64,000 nucleotides of DNA from Hungatella sp. UBA3048 (GCA_002367105.1 DFCS01000025.1:62001-126000), one strand, 5' to 3'. Numbered from the stretch's first letter, positions 16,758 to 25,609 are shown. The notes: generated by a model not told the origin, from the sequence alone. Translations and numbers: made by a program.

Positions 16758-16797
16758 AAACAAAGGCATACCAACACCTGTCGGCACGCCTTTGTTT
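16758..16797 (-). terminator. Leader terminator or attenuator of the M20/opp operon
   Basis: On the minus strand AACAAAGGC and TGCCGACA pair with TGTTGGTA and GCCTTTGTT, giving a long stem of about 18 pairs with one mismatch, followed by TCTTTTTAATTT. It stands only about 45 bases upstream of the cytidylate-kinase-like start codon, so it would stop transcripts starting upstream unless relieved. An antiterminator partner was not identified. Confidence 0.6.
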
Positions 16798-17046
16798 TCC
16801 TGCAGCAATTATGTAACGAAGTATAGCACACTCTTTCTTATCAGGCTAATACGTTTTACAAATCAATCAATATGTTTTTCATATAGATAATATTTTTTTA
16901 TGCCATTTGACATTTTTCCACTAAAAATTACACAAAAACATTATGGATTTTATCCCAATATTTTCAGAATGCTTATGGATGTTTTTTATTGTTTTTTTAC
17001 AAAAGTAGAACTATAATGTTAATAACTTTTTACAAGGAGGTCTCAT
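16798..17046. other. Divergent promoter region of LysR gene and M20/opp operon
   Basis: The AT-rich region holds outward promoters of both units. The LysR gene has an AAGGAGG site. LysR-type regulators usually bind T-N11-A sites in such divergent spacers, but no single site stands out by eye. Confidence 0.4.
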
Positions 17047-17958
17047 ATGGATATCAAACAATTGAAATATTTTCAAGTCATTGCAGAAGAAAAACATATC
17101 ACCGCCGCTGCCAAAAAATTGAATATGTCCCAGCCTCCTCTGTCCCAGCAGCTGAAGCTGCTGGAAAATGAGCTTGGCTGCTCTTTGTTCATCAGGACCT
17201 CAAAAAGCATGGAGCTGACACCGGAGGGACAGTATTTACTTCAACAGGCCAATCAGATATTAAAAAATCACAATTCCATCATCAGATCCTTTCTTAATAT
17301 GAAAAACGGGAAATCCGGAAATTTGGGCATCGGAGCCATCTGTTCTGCTGCTTCAGAATATCTTCCCAAAACTCTGCCTGAATTTTACCGTTCCAATGAG
17401 GACGTCCATATTCAGGTCTTCGAAGATACTACTGCCAGCATTCTGAATATGCTTGATGAGGAATCCATCGAACTTGGAATCGTAAAAGAACCATTTGATC
17501 ACAGCCTGTATGACCATTACTATATTGAAAGCCTGAACAAAAGAAGCCAATTCGTATCGGTTGCAAGAGCTCATCACTTTTCCCCGTGTTCCGACCGTAT
17601 CAGTCTTCTGGATCTGGATAATGCGCCTCTGATTCTTCACAGCACTCACCGCTCTATCATCATTCATGCCTTTGAAAGCGCCGGTCTTAACGCCCAGGTG
17701 GCCTGGACAGCCAACAATATCCACACGATGCTCCTTTGGGCCGGTCAGGATCTGGGAATTGCAGTCATGCCTTATGATTCTTTATCTCTGTCCAAATATA
17801 TGGCCGAAAGCAAAGACATTGCTATTAAAACTCTGGATAATCCCAGTTTTTCCTCCTATACTTCACTGGTCTGGACAAAAAACCATACTCTTTCTCCATC
17901 TGCCAAGCTGCTTATCAGTTATATAAAATCCCAGGAAGCTGCTTCCAATAAAATCTGA
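17047..17958 (+). CDS. LysR-family transcriptional regulator
   Basis: The 303-residue protein has an N-terminal winged helix-turn-helix (MDIKQLKYFQVIAEEKHITAAAKKLNMSQPPLSQQLKLLE, positions 1-40) and a C-terminal substrate-binding-like effector domain (GNLGIGAICSAASEYLPKTLPEF onward). It is divergent from the M20/opp operon, the standard position for a LysR activator of that operon, and convergent with the liv operon. The effector is probably a substrate or product of the hydrolases (inference). AAGGAGG precedes the ATG. Confidence 0.9.
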   Translation: MDIKQLKYFQVIAEEKHITAAAKKLNMSQPPLSQQLKLLENELGCSLFIRTSKSMELTPEGQYLLQQANQILKNHNSIIRSFLNMKNGKSGNLGIGAICSAASEYLPKTLPEFYRSNEDVHIQVFEDTTASILNMLDEESIELGIVKEPFDHSLYDHYYIESLNKRSQFVSVARAHHFSPCSDRISLLDLDNAPLILHSTHRSIIIHAFESAGLNAQVAWTANNIHTMLLWAGQDLGIAVMPYDSLSLSKYMAESKDIAIKTLDNPSFSSYTSLVWTKNHTLSPSAKLLISYIKSQEAASNKI

Positions 17959-17991
17959 TATACATCGTGGAGAGGGGAATTTGCTTTGCTG

Positions 17992-18705
17992 CTACAAACC
18001 CAAATACAGCTTCCTGGTCTCTGCCGAAAGCTCATTGGTTGCCTGGTGATGAACGATAGCGCCCCTTTCCAGAATATAGCAGGCGTTGCTGACTTTCATC
18101 GCAAATTTTACGTTCTGCTCAGCGATCAGGATGGTCACGCCCTCGGCAATCAGACTCTGCACCATGGAGGCCAGCTGATCCACGATAATAGGAGCAAGGC
18201 CCTCCGTGATCTCATCCAGAAGCATCATTTTGGGATTCTGCATAAGTCCTCTGGCTACTGCCAGCATCTGCTTTTCTCCGCCCGAAAGCTTATCGCCTTT
18301 AGAATCCCTGCGCTCCTCAAGACGGGGAAAGAACTGATAGACTGATTCCAAGTTCCATTTACTGCTGCCGTCCACGCCTACACGGGCAGCCACCGTTAAG
18401 TTCTCCTCCGTAGACAGGGTCGGGAAAATATGCCTCCCCTGGGGTACATAAGCAATTCCCAGACGGGCGATGGCATGGCTCTTCATGCCAGCCAGCTCCT
18501 TGCCTTCAAACCGGAGGCTGCCTTCCGTCTTGCAGTGCTCCTTTGGGTTCAGCATACCCATAATGGTCTTCATGGTGGTGGACTTTCCCACGCCGTTTCT
18601 GCCCAGCAGGCATACGGAAGTGCCCTGGGAAACCGACAGGCTGACTCCATTTAAGATATGGCTTTTGCCATAATAGCTGTGGACATCTCTTAATTCAAGA
18701 ATCAC
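17992..18705 (-). CDS. livF: Branched-chain amino-acid-type ABC transporter ATPase LivF
   Basis: This 237-residue ATPase has Walker A LLGRNGVGKSTTMK, the LivF-type AYVPQGRHIFPTLSTEENL Q-loop region, signature KLSGGEKQMLAVARGLM, Walker B MMLLDEITEGLAP and the switch histidine replaced by glutamine in LIAEQNVKFA, which is normal for LivF. It overlaps livG by 4 bases and is the last gene of the operon. The transport complex may serve a substrate other than branched-chain amino acids, since the operon also encodes two PEP-mutase-family enzymes. Confidence 0.92.
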   Translation of the reverse strand: MILELRDVHSYYGKSHILNGVSLSVSQGTSVCLLGRNGVGKSTTMKTIMGMLNPKEHCKTEGSLRFEGKELAGMKSHAIARLGIAYVPQGRHIFPTLSTEENLTVAARVGVDGSSKWNLESVYQFFPRLEERRDSKGDKLSGGEKQMLAVARGLMQNPKMMLLDEITEGLAPIIVDQLASMVQSLIAEGVTILIAEQNVKFAMKVSNACYILERGAIVHHQATNELSAETRKLYLGL

Positions 18706-19454
18706 GATTCACCACCTCCTAAGTAAGCATCCTGCACATACTGGTTTTTCTTGATTTCCTCCGGAGTACCGCTGGCGATCAACTCACCGTCCCGCAGCAC
18801 GGAGATCACATCCGCATAGTTGAAAACGATATCCATATCGTGCTCGATGAAAATGATGGTCATATTTCGTTCATTCGCCAGCTTACGGATCAGCTGCATC
18901 AGAGTATAAGCCTCTTCCCGGGCCACGCCGGCCGCAGGCTCATCCAGAATTAGAAGCTTAGGGTCCATGGCCAGAGCGATGGCGATATCCAATCGTCTTT
19001 GGTCTCCATAGGAAAGATAAGCCGCCACCTCGTTCATCTTATTGTCCAGACCCACCAGGGCCAGATACCGCTTTACCTCATCCTTTAAGTAACAGTCATG
19101 AACCGGAAGCAGGCTGAAGGTTTTCTTGTTCATCTCAATCCGGGCGATCTGTACGTTTTCATAGGCTGTTAAGTTAGCGAACAGCTTGGAAATCTGGAAG
19201 CACTTTGTCATGCCCTTGTGGACAATCTTGCTGGGCGCCAGGCCGGTGATATCCTCTCCCCGGAACATTACCCTGCCGCTGCTGGGCACTGTACGGTTGG
19301 TAATCAGATCCATCAGCGTACTTTTTCCGGCGCCGTTGGGCCCGATGATAGCACGCACCTCTCCGTCCGCGATTTCAAAGGAAACATTGCGGGTGGCATG
19401 AAGTGCTCCGAAAAAGCGGTTCAAATTTTCAACTTTTAAAATAGGCTCACTCAT
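18702..19454 (-). CDS. livG: Branched-chain amino-acid-type ABC transporter ATPase LivG
   Basis: The 250-residue ATPase shows Walker A AIIGPNGAGKSTLMDLI, the LivG hallmark KCFQISKLFANLTAYENV, signature YLSYGDQRRLDIAIALAM, Walker B LLILDEPAAGV and IFIEHDMDIVF with the switch histidine. It overlaps livF by ATGA and livM by 4 bases, indicating coupled translation. It forms the motor heterodimer with LivF. Confidence 0.93.
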   Translation of the reverse strand: MSEPILKVENLNRFFGALHATRNVSFEIADGEVRAIIGPNGAGKSTLMDLITNRTVPSSGRVMFRGEDITGLAPSKIVHKGMTKCFQISKLFANLTAYENVQIARIEMNKKTFSLLPVHDCYLKDEVKRYLALVGLDNKMNEVAAYLSYGDQRRLDIAIALAMDPKLLILDEPAAGVAREEAYTLMQLIRKLANERNMTIIFIEHDMDIVFNYADVISVLRDGELIASGTPEEIKKNQYVQDAYLGGGES

Positions 19455-20419
19455 TTCCCGGCAACCTCCTTTCCTGCAGATTCATCCAGCTCCTTGGTCA
19501 CCTTATCACGCAGCAGACCGCCCTGTAAAAACAGTACGCACAGCACGATGATCGCCCCCAAAACAAACTGATAATAATTGGTCAGAATGGACAGCTGCGT
19601 GGAGATAAAGGTTACGATCACCGCTCCCAGGATCGGTCCGAAGAAGCTGTACATGCCTCCGATCAGACACATTACCAATCCCTCCGTGGAGGTATTGGTG
19701 GAAAACATGACAGGGAAAGCTCCCATGTTTCTCATGGCGTAAAGGATACCGGCGATGGTCACGAAGAAACTGGAGACCATACAAGCGCACAGTCTTACAT
19801 GCATCGTGTTCATTCCTATAAAGGTCAGCCGTTCCAAATTATCCCTGCTACCCTTGAGTACAGTAGCAAATGGACTGTGAAAAAAGAGATAGATCAGTAC
19901 AATGCAGATCACGCACACGGTAAAGCATAAGTAAAAATTACCGCTGGAACTGCTGGCAAAAGGCAGGCGCACATTGCCCGTTAAGCCTGTGTCTGCACCG
20001 ACATACTGGATTTTAAACACCATGGTGTAAAGCAGGGTGTTGATGCCCATACTTACGAAAGCAAAGGTCAGATCGTCATTGGCCCGCAGACATACCACGT
20101 TGATGAACAGGGAGATGACCATGGAGATGGCAATTGCTCCCACGATGGCCAGAGTACGATCCAGGCCGCCTCTGACACACAGAATTACATAAACGTATGA
20201 GCCCATACCAAAGTAGGTAGCCATACCCAAAGGACGCAGGCCGCCGAAGCCCAGGATAATATTTAAAGCCGAGGCAAAGAGCATCATGATTACCGTTCGG
20301 CTCATAAAATCCAGGATTGAATCAGAAGCGGTGAAAGAATATGCGAGAATCGCAATTACAACCACTGCTCCCATTATGGCATCCCGCCTGATCTTCGAAA
20401 GTGATTTCCATGCTTTCAT
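19451..20419 (-). CDS. livM: Branched-chain amino-acid-type ABC transporter permease LivM
   Basis: This 322-residue membrane protein has about nine to ten hydrophobic segments with LivM landmarks: LNIILGFGGLRPLGMATYFGMGSYVY near residues 52-77, RDNLERLTFIGMNTMHVRLCACMVSSFFVTIAGILYA in the coupling-loop region, and the final GPILGAVIVTF. It pairs with LivH as the translocation pore. The start lies directly after the livH stop. Confidence 0.92.
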   Translation of the reverse strand: MKAWKSLSKIRRDAIMGAVVVIAILAYSFTASDSILDFMSRTVIMMLFASALNIILGFGGLRPLGMATYFGMGSYVYVILCVRGGLDRTLAIVGAIAISMVISLFINVVCLRANDDLTFAFVSMGINTLLYTMVFKIQYVGADTGLTGNVRLPFASSSSGNFYLCFTVCVICIVLIYLFFHSPFATVLKGSRDNLERLTFIGMNTMHVRLCACMVSSFFVTIAGILYAMRNMGAFPVMFSTNTSTEGLVMCLIGGMYSFFGPILGAVIVTFISTQLSILTNYYQFVLGAIIVLCVLFLQGGLLRDKVTKELDESAGKEVAGK

Positions 20420-21286
20420 TTAGCGTCCCTCCCTCTTGGTGAAAATACCTCTCGGATTGATGAACATGCAGATCACCATCAGAGCCGCAGGCAGCACATT
20501 GTAATACTGAGGCAGATATACCGCTCCAAAGGCGTTGACCAGGCCAACCAGAAGGGCAGCAGGAAGACAGCCGTCCATATTGCGCAGACCGCCGATGCAG
20601 AGGATCGGCATAACATTTCCGAATACGGAAAGCCCCTCCTTAGGGCTCATACCGGTGATAGGCGCATTTAAAACGCCCCCTAATCCGGCGATGCCGATAC
20701 CGATCATAAACAAAACACTGAACAGCTGGTTTACGTTGACGCCCAGATTGGCAACCATGGGGCGGTCGCTGATGATGGCGCGGGTCAGCATGCCCAGCTT
20801 GGTTTTATTAATCATTACCCAGAAAGCTAAGGCTGTGATTCCCGAAATCACAATTTCGAAAATGTAATAAACCGGGAAGTTGATTCCAAAAATCTTAATG
20901 CCTCCGTTTAAGAAAGACGGCAGAGACAGCAGGCGAATGCTGTAGCCCCAGAACATAACAATGATGTCGCAGAGCATGTAGGCTACGCCATAGGTCAGCA
21001 GCATGATATAAAGCATATCCTTGCCGAACAGGGGTCTGGTGGCCTTCTCTACAAAATATCCGATACCGGCCACAATGACAGGCACCAGAAGCAGGGACGG
21101 CACAAAGCCGATTTTAGCAGCAATGGTATAGGTTAAGTAGGTGCCAAGCACATAAAATGCACCCTGTCCAAAGTTTACCATGCTCATACCGCTGATAATC
21201 AGCGATACGCCGGCAATCATCAAATAGGAAACCATTCCATTGCTGATGCCGGATATCAAGGTTTGAAAAAAGAATGATACGGTCAT
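20420..21286 (-). CDS. livH: Branched-chain amino-acid-type ABC transporter permease LivH
   Basis: The 288-residue permease shows LivH features: SGISNGMVSYLMIAGVSLIISGMSMVNFGQGAFYVLGTYLTY at the N-terminus, RAIISDRPMVANLGVNVNQLF in the coupling loop, and ILCIGGLRNMDGCLPAALLVGLVNAFG near the end. GGAGG precedes the ATG. It lies downstream of the binding protein gene, from which a hairpin separates it. Confidence 0.92.
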   Translation of the reverse strand: MTVSFFFQTLISGISNGMVSYLMIAGVSLIISGMSMVNFGQGAFYVLGTYLTYTIAAKIGFVPSLLLVPVIVAGIGYFVEKATRPLFGKDMLYIMLLTYGVAYMLCDIIVMFWGYSIRLLSLPSFLNGGIKIFGINFPVYYIFEIVISGITALAFWVMINKTKLGMLTRAIISDRPMVANLGVNVNQLFSVLFMIGIGIAGLGGVLNAPITGMSPKEGLSVFGNVMPILCIGGLRNMDGCLPAALLVGLVNAFGAVYLPQYYNVLPAALMVICMFINPRGIFTKREGR

Positions 21287-21310
21287 TAGATATCCTCCAG
21301 TCGTGTAAAA

Positions 21311-21342
21311 CAGGCGGCAGTCCCTTTAGCTTCTGCCGCCTG
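21311..21342 (-). terminator. Intercistronic hairpin after the binding-protein gene
   Basis: CAGGCGGCAG (21311-21320) pairs with CTGCCGCCTG (21333-21342), a perfect 10-bp GC-rich stem in the gap between the binding-protein gene and livH. No T-run follows, so it more likely sets relative expression or mRNA stability than full termination. Confidence 0.55.
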
Positions 21343-21354
21343 ACGGAAACGGAT

Positions 21355-22707
21355 TTATTTGGCACTCAGATCAGTAAAGGTGTAGCCGTTATCCCCCGCA
21401 TATTTCTGAACATCTTCCTTGGACGGCAGCATCTCATTGCCCTGGTATACTGCATAGATATCTCCTACTGGAATATCCCATTTTCCAGTGGTATCCTCAA
21501 CTGCGGTTACATAGTAGTAAGCATGAGCCATCAGATGGTCAAAATCACGGAAGTACAGATCGTCGCCATAAAGAGTGCTGAAATGTACGTTGCTCAGCGC
21601 ATTGGTCATGGCCTCAGGAGATAAGTCGCCGGCGGTAGTCTTGGCAGACTCAATAATCGCCTTGATGCCTACATACCAGGTATAGCCCATGTCAGAGGGT
21701 CCGATTTCTTTATTATAATACTTCTGTCCGATTTCGGAGTATTTCTGTACAAACTCGGCATTTCCCTCAATATTATCCAGCCAGAAGGGCCACAGCTGTA
21801 CGCCGTGCACCTTGCCGTAAGGGTAATTTCCACTCTGTGCCAAAGCGGTGGTATTGGTAGAATCGCAGGTGTACCAGCCCAGATAATCACAGTTGTCCCA
21901 CAATCCGAACTGGGAGCCCTGGTTTACAAGAGAAACGAAGTTAGGGCCTGCAACCGCGCCGATGATCACGTCAGGCTTCTTACCTACCACGGAGGAAATA
22001 ATGGTAGAGAACTCAGTAGCGTTACTGGACACCTGGTTGGAACCCAGATTGCGGAAACTGTCGCCCAACTCTCTATAGAAGAAGTCACGGCTGTCACCGG
22101 AAGCTCCCCCATCATTGCCAATGAAGAATGCACTATTAAAACCCTGATCAGCTGCAAACTTGGCGTTCATTTTGGCGATGGGCCATGCCACGAAGCCGCA
22201 GGAGAACATGTATTTGGAAGCGTTCTCTACTGTTACACGGGTGTTCATCGTACAGGGGGTAACCATGGGGAACTTATTCTCAGCTGCCCAGGTCGCTCCC
22301 GTGGGAGCCTCACCGTCGGACTTAGGTCCCAGGATGGCGATGCAGCCCTCATTGACCAGCTCAGTGGCTTTCTGTGCCACATTAGCGGAGTCGCTGGCAG
22401 TATCGCGGTATACCAGCTCAAAGGGGGTACCGTTTAAGCCGCCGGCCTCGTTGGCCTCCTCCACAGCCAGAATCGCTCCGGCCTCAGCCCAGGTAACGGT
22501 GGCCGCCGCCGCTGAAGAACGGTCGGTCAGGACGCCGATCTTAATGGTACCGCCGGTGCTTCCGCTGGATGCGCCGCTTTTCTGGCTTTCCCCTGCCGTT
22601 GTAGAAACCGCTGTTGTGGTCTGGGAGCCGGAATTTACGGTACCGGTACAGGCCGTCAGTGAAGCTGCCATAGCAGCTGCCAATGCAACAGAAATCAATT
22701 TTTTCAT
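21355..22707 (-). CDS. Liv-type ABC transporter substrate-binding lipoprotein
   Basis: The 450-residue protein has a lipoprotein signal (MKKLISVALAAAMAASLTAC, cysteine at 20) and a serine/threonine-rich linker, then a periplasmic-binding-protein type I domain (GTIKIGVLTDRSSAAAATVTWAEAGAILAVEEANEAGGLNGTPFELVYRD pattern, about residues 50-100). It resembles LivJ/LivK and the amide- or urea-binding members of the family. The ATG at 22707 follows GGAGGG; the upstream in-frame start at 22728 has no ribosome site. The ligand is unknown and may be a hydroxy or keto acid fitting the neighbouring enzymes. Confidence 0.9.
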   Translation of the reverse strand: MKKLISVALAAAMAASLTACTGTVNSGSQTTTAVSTTAGESQKSGASSGSTGGTIKIGVLTDRSSAAAATVTWAEAGAILAVEEANEAGGLNGTPFELVYRDTASDSANVAQKATELVNEGCIAILGPKSDGEAPTGATWAAENKFPMVTPCTMNTRVTVENASKYMFSCGFVAWPIAKMNAKFAADQGFNSAFFIGNDGGASGDSRDFFYRELGDSFRNLGSNQVSSNATEFSTIISSVVGKKPDVIIGAVAGPNFVSLVNQGSQFGLWDNCDYLGWYTCDSTNTTALAQSGNYPYGKVHGVQLWPFWLDNIEGNAEFVQKYSEIGQKYYNKEIGPSDMGYTWYVGIKAIIESAKTTAGDLSPEAMTNALSNVHFSTLYGDDLYFRDFDHLMAHAYYYVTAVEDTTGKWDIPVGDIYAVYQGNEMLPSKEDVQKYAGDNGYTFTDLSAK

Positions 22708-22777
22708 ATAATTTTCCCTCCAATACATTTCCTCAAACTTCTCTTTTATACGATGAGTTTACCTTAACAATTCTTAA

Positions 22778-23818
22778 TTACTGCTTATCCGGGTCGTGAA
22801 TATCCTCTTCACGCACAAAGTAATCCGCATTGCGCTGAGCCACAGAATCCTGAGGTTCCCGTACAAAAGCATTTTCTGCTTCTACCCAGCTCCCATCGGT
22901 AAGTCCAAACATACTCATGGTGGTAAATGTCTTATAGCCGGTGTCGTCAAAATGATAATCCACGTAATCATTGGACTGTTCCTGCATCACATGGCGCCCC
23001 ACATCAAGCATAGCCAGCATCGCCGCATGGGCACTGAAATGAATACCCGCCAGCTTGTATACACCCAGCTCCTTTAAATCATCCATGGATATTTCTGCCG
23101 GATCATGAGCCTTTCCGCACAGATCCGGATACCACATGGGGAAGTTTTCATATTTGCCGCCTTTGGCATTTAATGCATCTCTCAGCCTCCGGCACATCTC
23201 AACCTTCATCTGCCGATCGGGAATCTTATGCATCCAAAGGATACAGAGCATATCCGCTCCAGCGTCTATGTAAGCTGCACACCTTTCCACTGTGGAATCA
23301 AAATTATGAATCAGATCACTGTCACAGCGGGCGATCAAAAAACCATGCTGTCCGTTAGCATCAAGTCCCGCACGTGCTGCTTTAAAACGTAAGACCGCGT
23401 CCGGAATGGAAAGCTGTCCCTTACGGGCCAGTTCTGAAGTATCCGTAACCAGAACACCAGCTGCTCCGGCCTGCATAATTCTCATGCAGCCGTACTGAGC
23501 ATTGAGCGCCCGCCCCAGACCAAAGCCGTCATCTGCATCTATAATTAACGGCATGGGAGTCATGCGGGTGATCTGCTCTGTCACACGTACGAAATCATCA
23601 ATGGACAAAAGCTGCAAGTCAGGGATACCGGTCAGGGCACAGGCCAAATCCCCGCTGGAAACCATAATCACCTCAAAGCCATTCATCTCGGCAGCCTTGG
23701 CTGACATGCAGTCATGCAGTTCAGGAACGATCAGAACCCGGTCCCCTGCAACCAGCTTCCGCAGCCGGTCTGCCGCCGGTTCCTTAGACTCGGGCGTCAG
23801 AATATAAGGTATACTCAT
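22778..23818 (-). CDS. Isocitrate lyase/PEP mutase superfamily enzyme (first)
   Basis: This 346-residue protein belongs to the isocitrate lyase/phosphoenolpyruvate mutase superfamily, alpha/beta barrels that cleave or form C-C or C-P bonds next to a 2-oxo or 2-hydroxy acid. The metal-binding DADDGFG (about residues 94-100, PEP mutase D85xD87-type) and the N-terminal VSSGDLACALTGIPDLQLLS, in the position of SG..S..LG in the family, are visible. The lyase loop with catalytic cysteine (KKCGH in isocitrate lyase) is not present, so a classical isocitrate or methylisocitrate lyase is unlikely. Dimethylmalate lyase, oxaloacetate hydrolase or a related activity is possible. Confidence 0.8.
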   Translation of the reverse strand: MSIPYILTPESKEPAADRLRKLVAGDRVLIVPELHDCMSAKAAEMNGFEVIMVSSGDLACALTGIPDLQLLSIDDFVRVTEQITRMTPMPLIIDADDGFGLGRALNAQYGCMRIMQAGAAGVLVTDTSELARKGQLSIPDAVLRFKAARAGLDANGQHGFLIARCDSDLIHNFDSTVERCAAYIDAGADMLCILWMHKIPDRQMKVEMCRRLRDALNAKGGKYENFPMWYPDLCGKAHDPAEISMDDLKELGVYKLAGIHFSAHAAMLAMLDVGRHVMQEQSNDYVDYHFDDTGYKTFTTMSMFGLTDGSWVEAENAFVREPQDSVAQRNADYFVREEDIHDPDKQ

Positions 23819-23840
23819 AGCTGCAATCTCCTCTCTGCCA

Positions 23841-24824
23841 TTACAAACGTTCCTTAATGTCCGGCCTCACAAAGCCCTTCGGGTAATCTTCAACCTGATG
23901 TCCTACAATGGTATATTCCTTGTTTCCCTTGGTGAAGCTGTTCTCCAGAGCAAGATAAGCCTGGGGATCATACATGCCGGAGCAGGAAAAGCTTTCAATC
24001 CCGGAAGCAGGAGCTGTCTCAAAGGAGTAGGTCACGCTTTGATTTTTAAAGTTTACCAAACCGTGCTCCAGCATTCCCTCCATAGCTGCTTTCATGGTAT
24101 AATGGCTGCTGCACATCTTAAAGCCCAAAGGAGTCAGCTCTTCCATCGTAACCGATGGATGGTAATGCCCATCATCACCCTTATAAGCCCGAACATCTGC
24201 AAAAATCTTAGGCCCGGTAACAATGCTTGCCATCTCTCTTGCCTGAATCATATCTCCTACCAGCACCATCATGGCAATTACATACTGACCCATCTCCTTA
24301 CCGATGTCAATGGCCTCCTGCAAACGTTCACACCCCTCTTTCATCTGTATAGGATCAGAAGGGTCTGCATTGCTGCGGGCGATCAGCAGACAATCGCTTC
24401 CCTCCAGGCCTGCCAGGGCAGCCCGTACCTTGGCGATATATTTGCCGCGCGGCAGTATCTTGGTAGTCTCCTCCATATCGGCGGAGTCCTCCAGCTGAAC
24501 AGCCGCTGCCCCGGCTGCAGAAAGAATCTTAGCGGAACGGTACACTGCCAGAGGACCACCAAAGCCATCCTCAATATCGGCAATCAGTGGAATGGAAGAA
24601 GTCTGAGCCACCCGGCTTACTACCCGTTCCAGATCAGTCAGGTTGGTAAATCCATAATCAATCACACCATTCAATGAAATGGAAACTTCTCCGCCTGAGA
24701 GAAGGCTTACCGGAAAGCCGCACATCTCCACTGCGTGGTTAGAAGCGCAGTCATAAACACAGGGAACTAAGAAACACTCTTTGCTTTCATCCAAAATCTG
24801 ACGTAAGGTTTTTTTACTTGCCAT
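23841..24824 (-). CDS. Isocitrate lyase/PEP mutase superfamily enzyme (second)
   Basis: The 327-residue protein is a second member of the same superfamily, with VPCVYDCASNHAVEMCGFPVSLLSGGEVSISLNG at the N-terminus, the metal motif ADIEDGFGG (about residues 81-89) and AAAVQLEDSA carrying the following conserved glutamate-aspartate pair. KCGH-type lyase loop residues are not seen. It is the first gene of the operon, downstream of the promoter at 24936-24964. Two tandem, clearly different paralogues suggest a two-step pathway or a hetero-oligomer acting on the substrate imported by the Liv-type transporter. Confidence 0.82.
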   Translation of the reverse strand: MASKKTLRQILDESKECFLVPCVYDCASNHAVEMCGFPVSLLSGGEVSISLNGVIDYGFTNLTDLERVVSRVAQTSSIPLIADIEDGFGGPLAVYRSAKILSAAGAAAVQLEDSADMEETTKILPRGKYIAKVRAALAGLEGSDCLLIARSNADPSDPIQMKEGCERLQEAIDIGKEMGQYVIAMMVLVGDMIQAREMASIVTGPKIFADVRAYKGDDGHYHPSVTMEELTPLGFKMCSSHYTMKAAMEGMLEHGLVNFKNQSVTYSFETAPASGIESFSCSGMYDPQAYLALENSFTKGNKEYTIVGHQVEDYPKGFVRPDIKERL

Positions 24825-24901
24825 CTTGCTATCTCCTCTTTTTCTCTGTTGCTTGTTTGTTTTTTAAGCGGTATGCTCCGCCTGTTGCTATTCAGAAACT
24901 T

Positions 24902-24964
24902 ATGTTGCAGATTATTTCATGCTTGTTGCAAATACAGAATAGCACCTTTTATAATGAACGTCAA
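24902..24964 (-). promoter_or_regulatory. Promoter with two LacI half-operators for the PEP-mutase/liv operon
   Basis: On the minus strand TTGACG (24964-24959) and TATTCT (24941-24936) are 17 bases apart. Just downstream lie two direct copies of the TTGCAACA half-site (24931-24923 and 24910-24902), 21 bases apart, the same core found as a perfect palindrome in the lacI-type promoter at 26756-26773. This suggests that the LacI regulator represses the operon by blocking early transcription. Confidence 0.65.
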
Positions 24965-25162
24965 TATCATATGTGATAGCAGCATTAATTTTTACAATTT
25001 TTACAATTTTATTATGTATTTTTTGTGTATTTTTCATAATGAAACTATTTTATATCTATGATAAACTCTTTTTGAATGTATGCAATCGATTTCTTTTTTT
25101 GTTTCTCATTATTTTTTATAATTTAAATTTTTGTTGCATTTAGTATGAAAGGAGTTTTCAAG
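24965..25162. other. AT-rich spacer between PEP-mutase operon and cupin gene
   Basis: The spacer is strongly AT-rich. A TATAAT at 25117-25122 may serve the cupin gene on the plus strand, without a good -35. A single TTGTTGCAT half-site at 25131-25139 lies between that box and the start codon, so the LacI regulator may also act on the cupin gene. Confidence 0.4.
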
Positions 25163-25513
25163 ATGATTCGAAGAAGTGAAGAAAAAGAATCCGAACGTAA
25201 GCCAGCCCCATTTAACGGAACAGGCGAGATCACGGTCCGCAGTCTCCTAAGCGGCCCTGAGGAGATGAGTCAAAAAGGACGTGTTTTTGGCCATACCACC
25301 GTCTATCCCGGCTCTGAGATCGGTTACCACATCCATACGGGCGACAGTGAAACCTATTATATTTTAAGTGGAACCGGGCAATATAATGATAACGGAACCA
25401 TTACGGCCATTTCTGCCGGTGACGTAGCCTATTGCGCTCCCGGAGAGGGGCATGGCATTGCCTGTATCGGAGATGAACCCATTGAAATGATCGCACTGAT
25501 TCTGTATGAATAA
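25163..25513 (+). CDS. Cupin-domain protein
   Basis: The 116-residue protein is a single-domain cupin. Motif 1 reads GYHIHTGDSETYYILSGTGQYNDNG (about residues 51-75) with two histidines and a glutamate as metal ligands, and motif 2 reads CAPGEGHGIACIGDEP with the final histidine. It may bind a small organic acid, or act as an isomerase or epimerase. It is divergent from the PEP-mutase/liv operon and followed by the convergent regulator, so it is likely part of the same catabolic function. The ATG at 25163 has AAAGGAG; an upstream ATG at 25145 overlaps that site. Confidence 0.85.
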   Translation: MIRRSEEKESERKPAPFNGTGEITVRSLLSGPEEMSQKGRVFGHTTVYPGSEIGYHIHTGDSETYYILSGTGQYNDNGTITAISAGDVAYCAPGEGHGIACIGDEPIEMIALILYE

Positions 25514-25609
25514 TACCAGCCCGGACATAAAACTACTGGGTACAACATGTGCATTTTCCGCTTGAACTAATCTTATAACAGTAAATTCCTTTGGAACTTA
25601 CTGTTAAAT

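Noticed and set aside
21805..22437. Plus-strand open frame of 210 codons
   Set aside because: It is antisense to the Liv-type binding-protein gene and looks like a shadow frame.
23898..24677. Plus-strand open frame of 259 codons
   Set aside because: It lies fully antisense to the second PEP-mutase-family gene, shows no family motif and no ribosome site.
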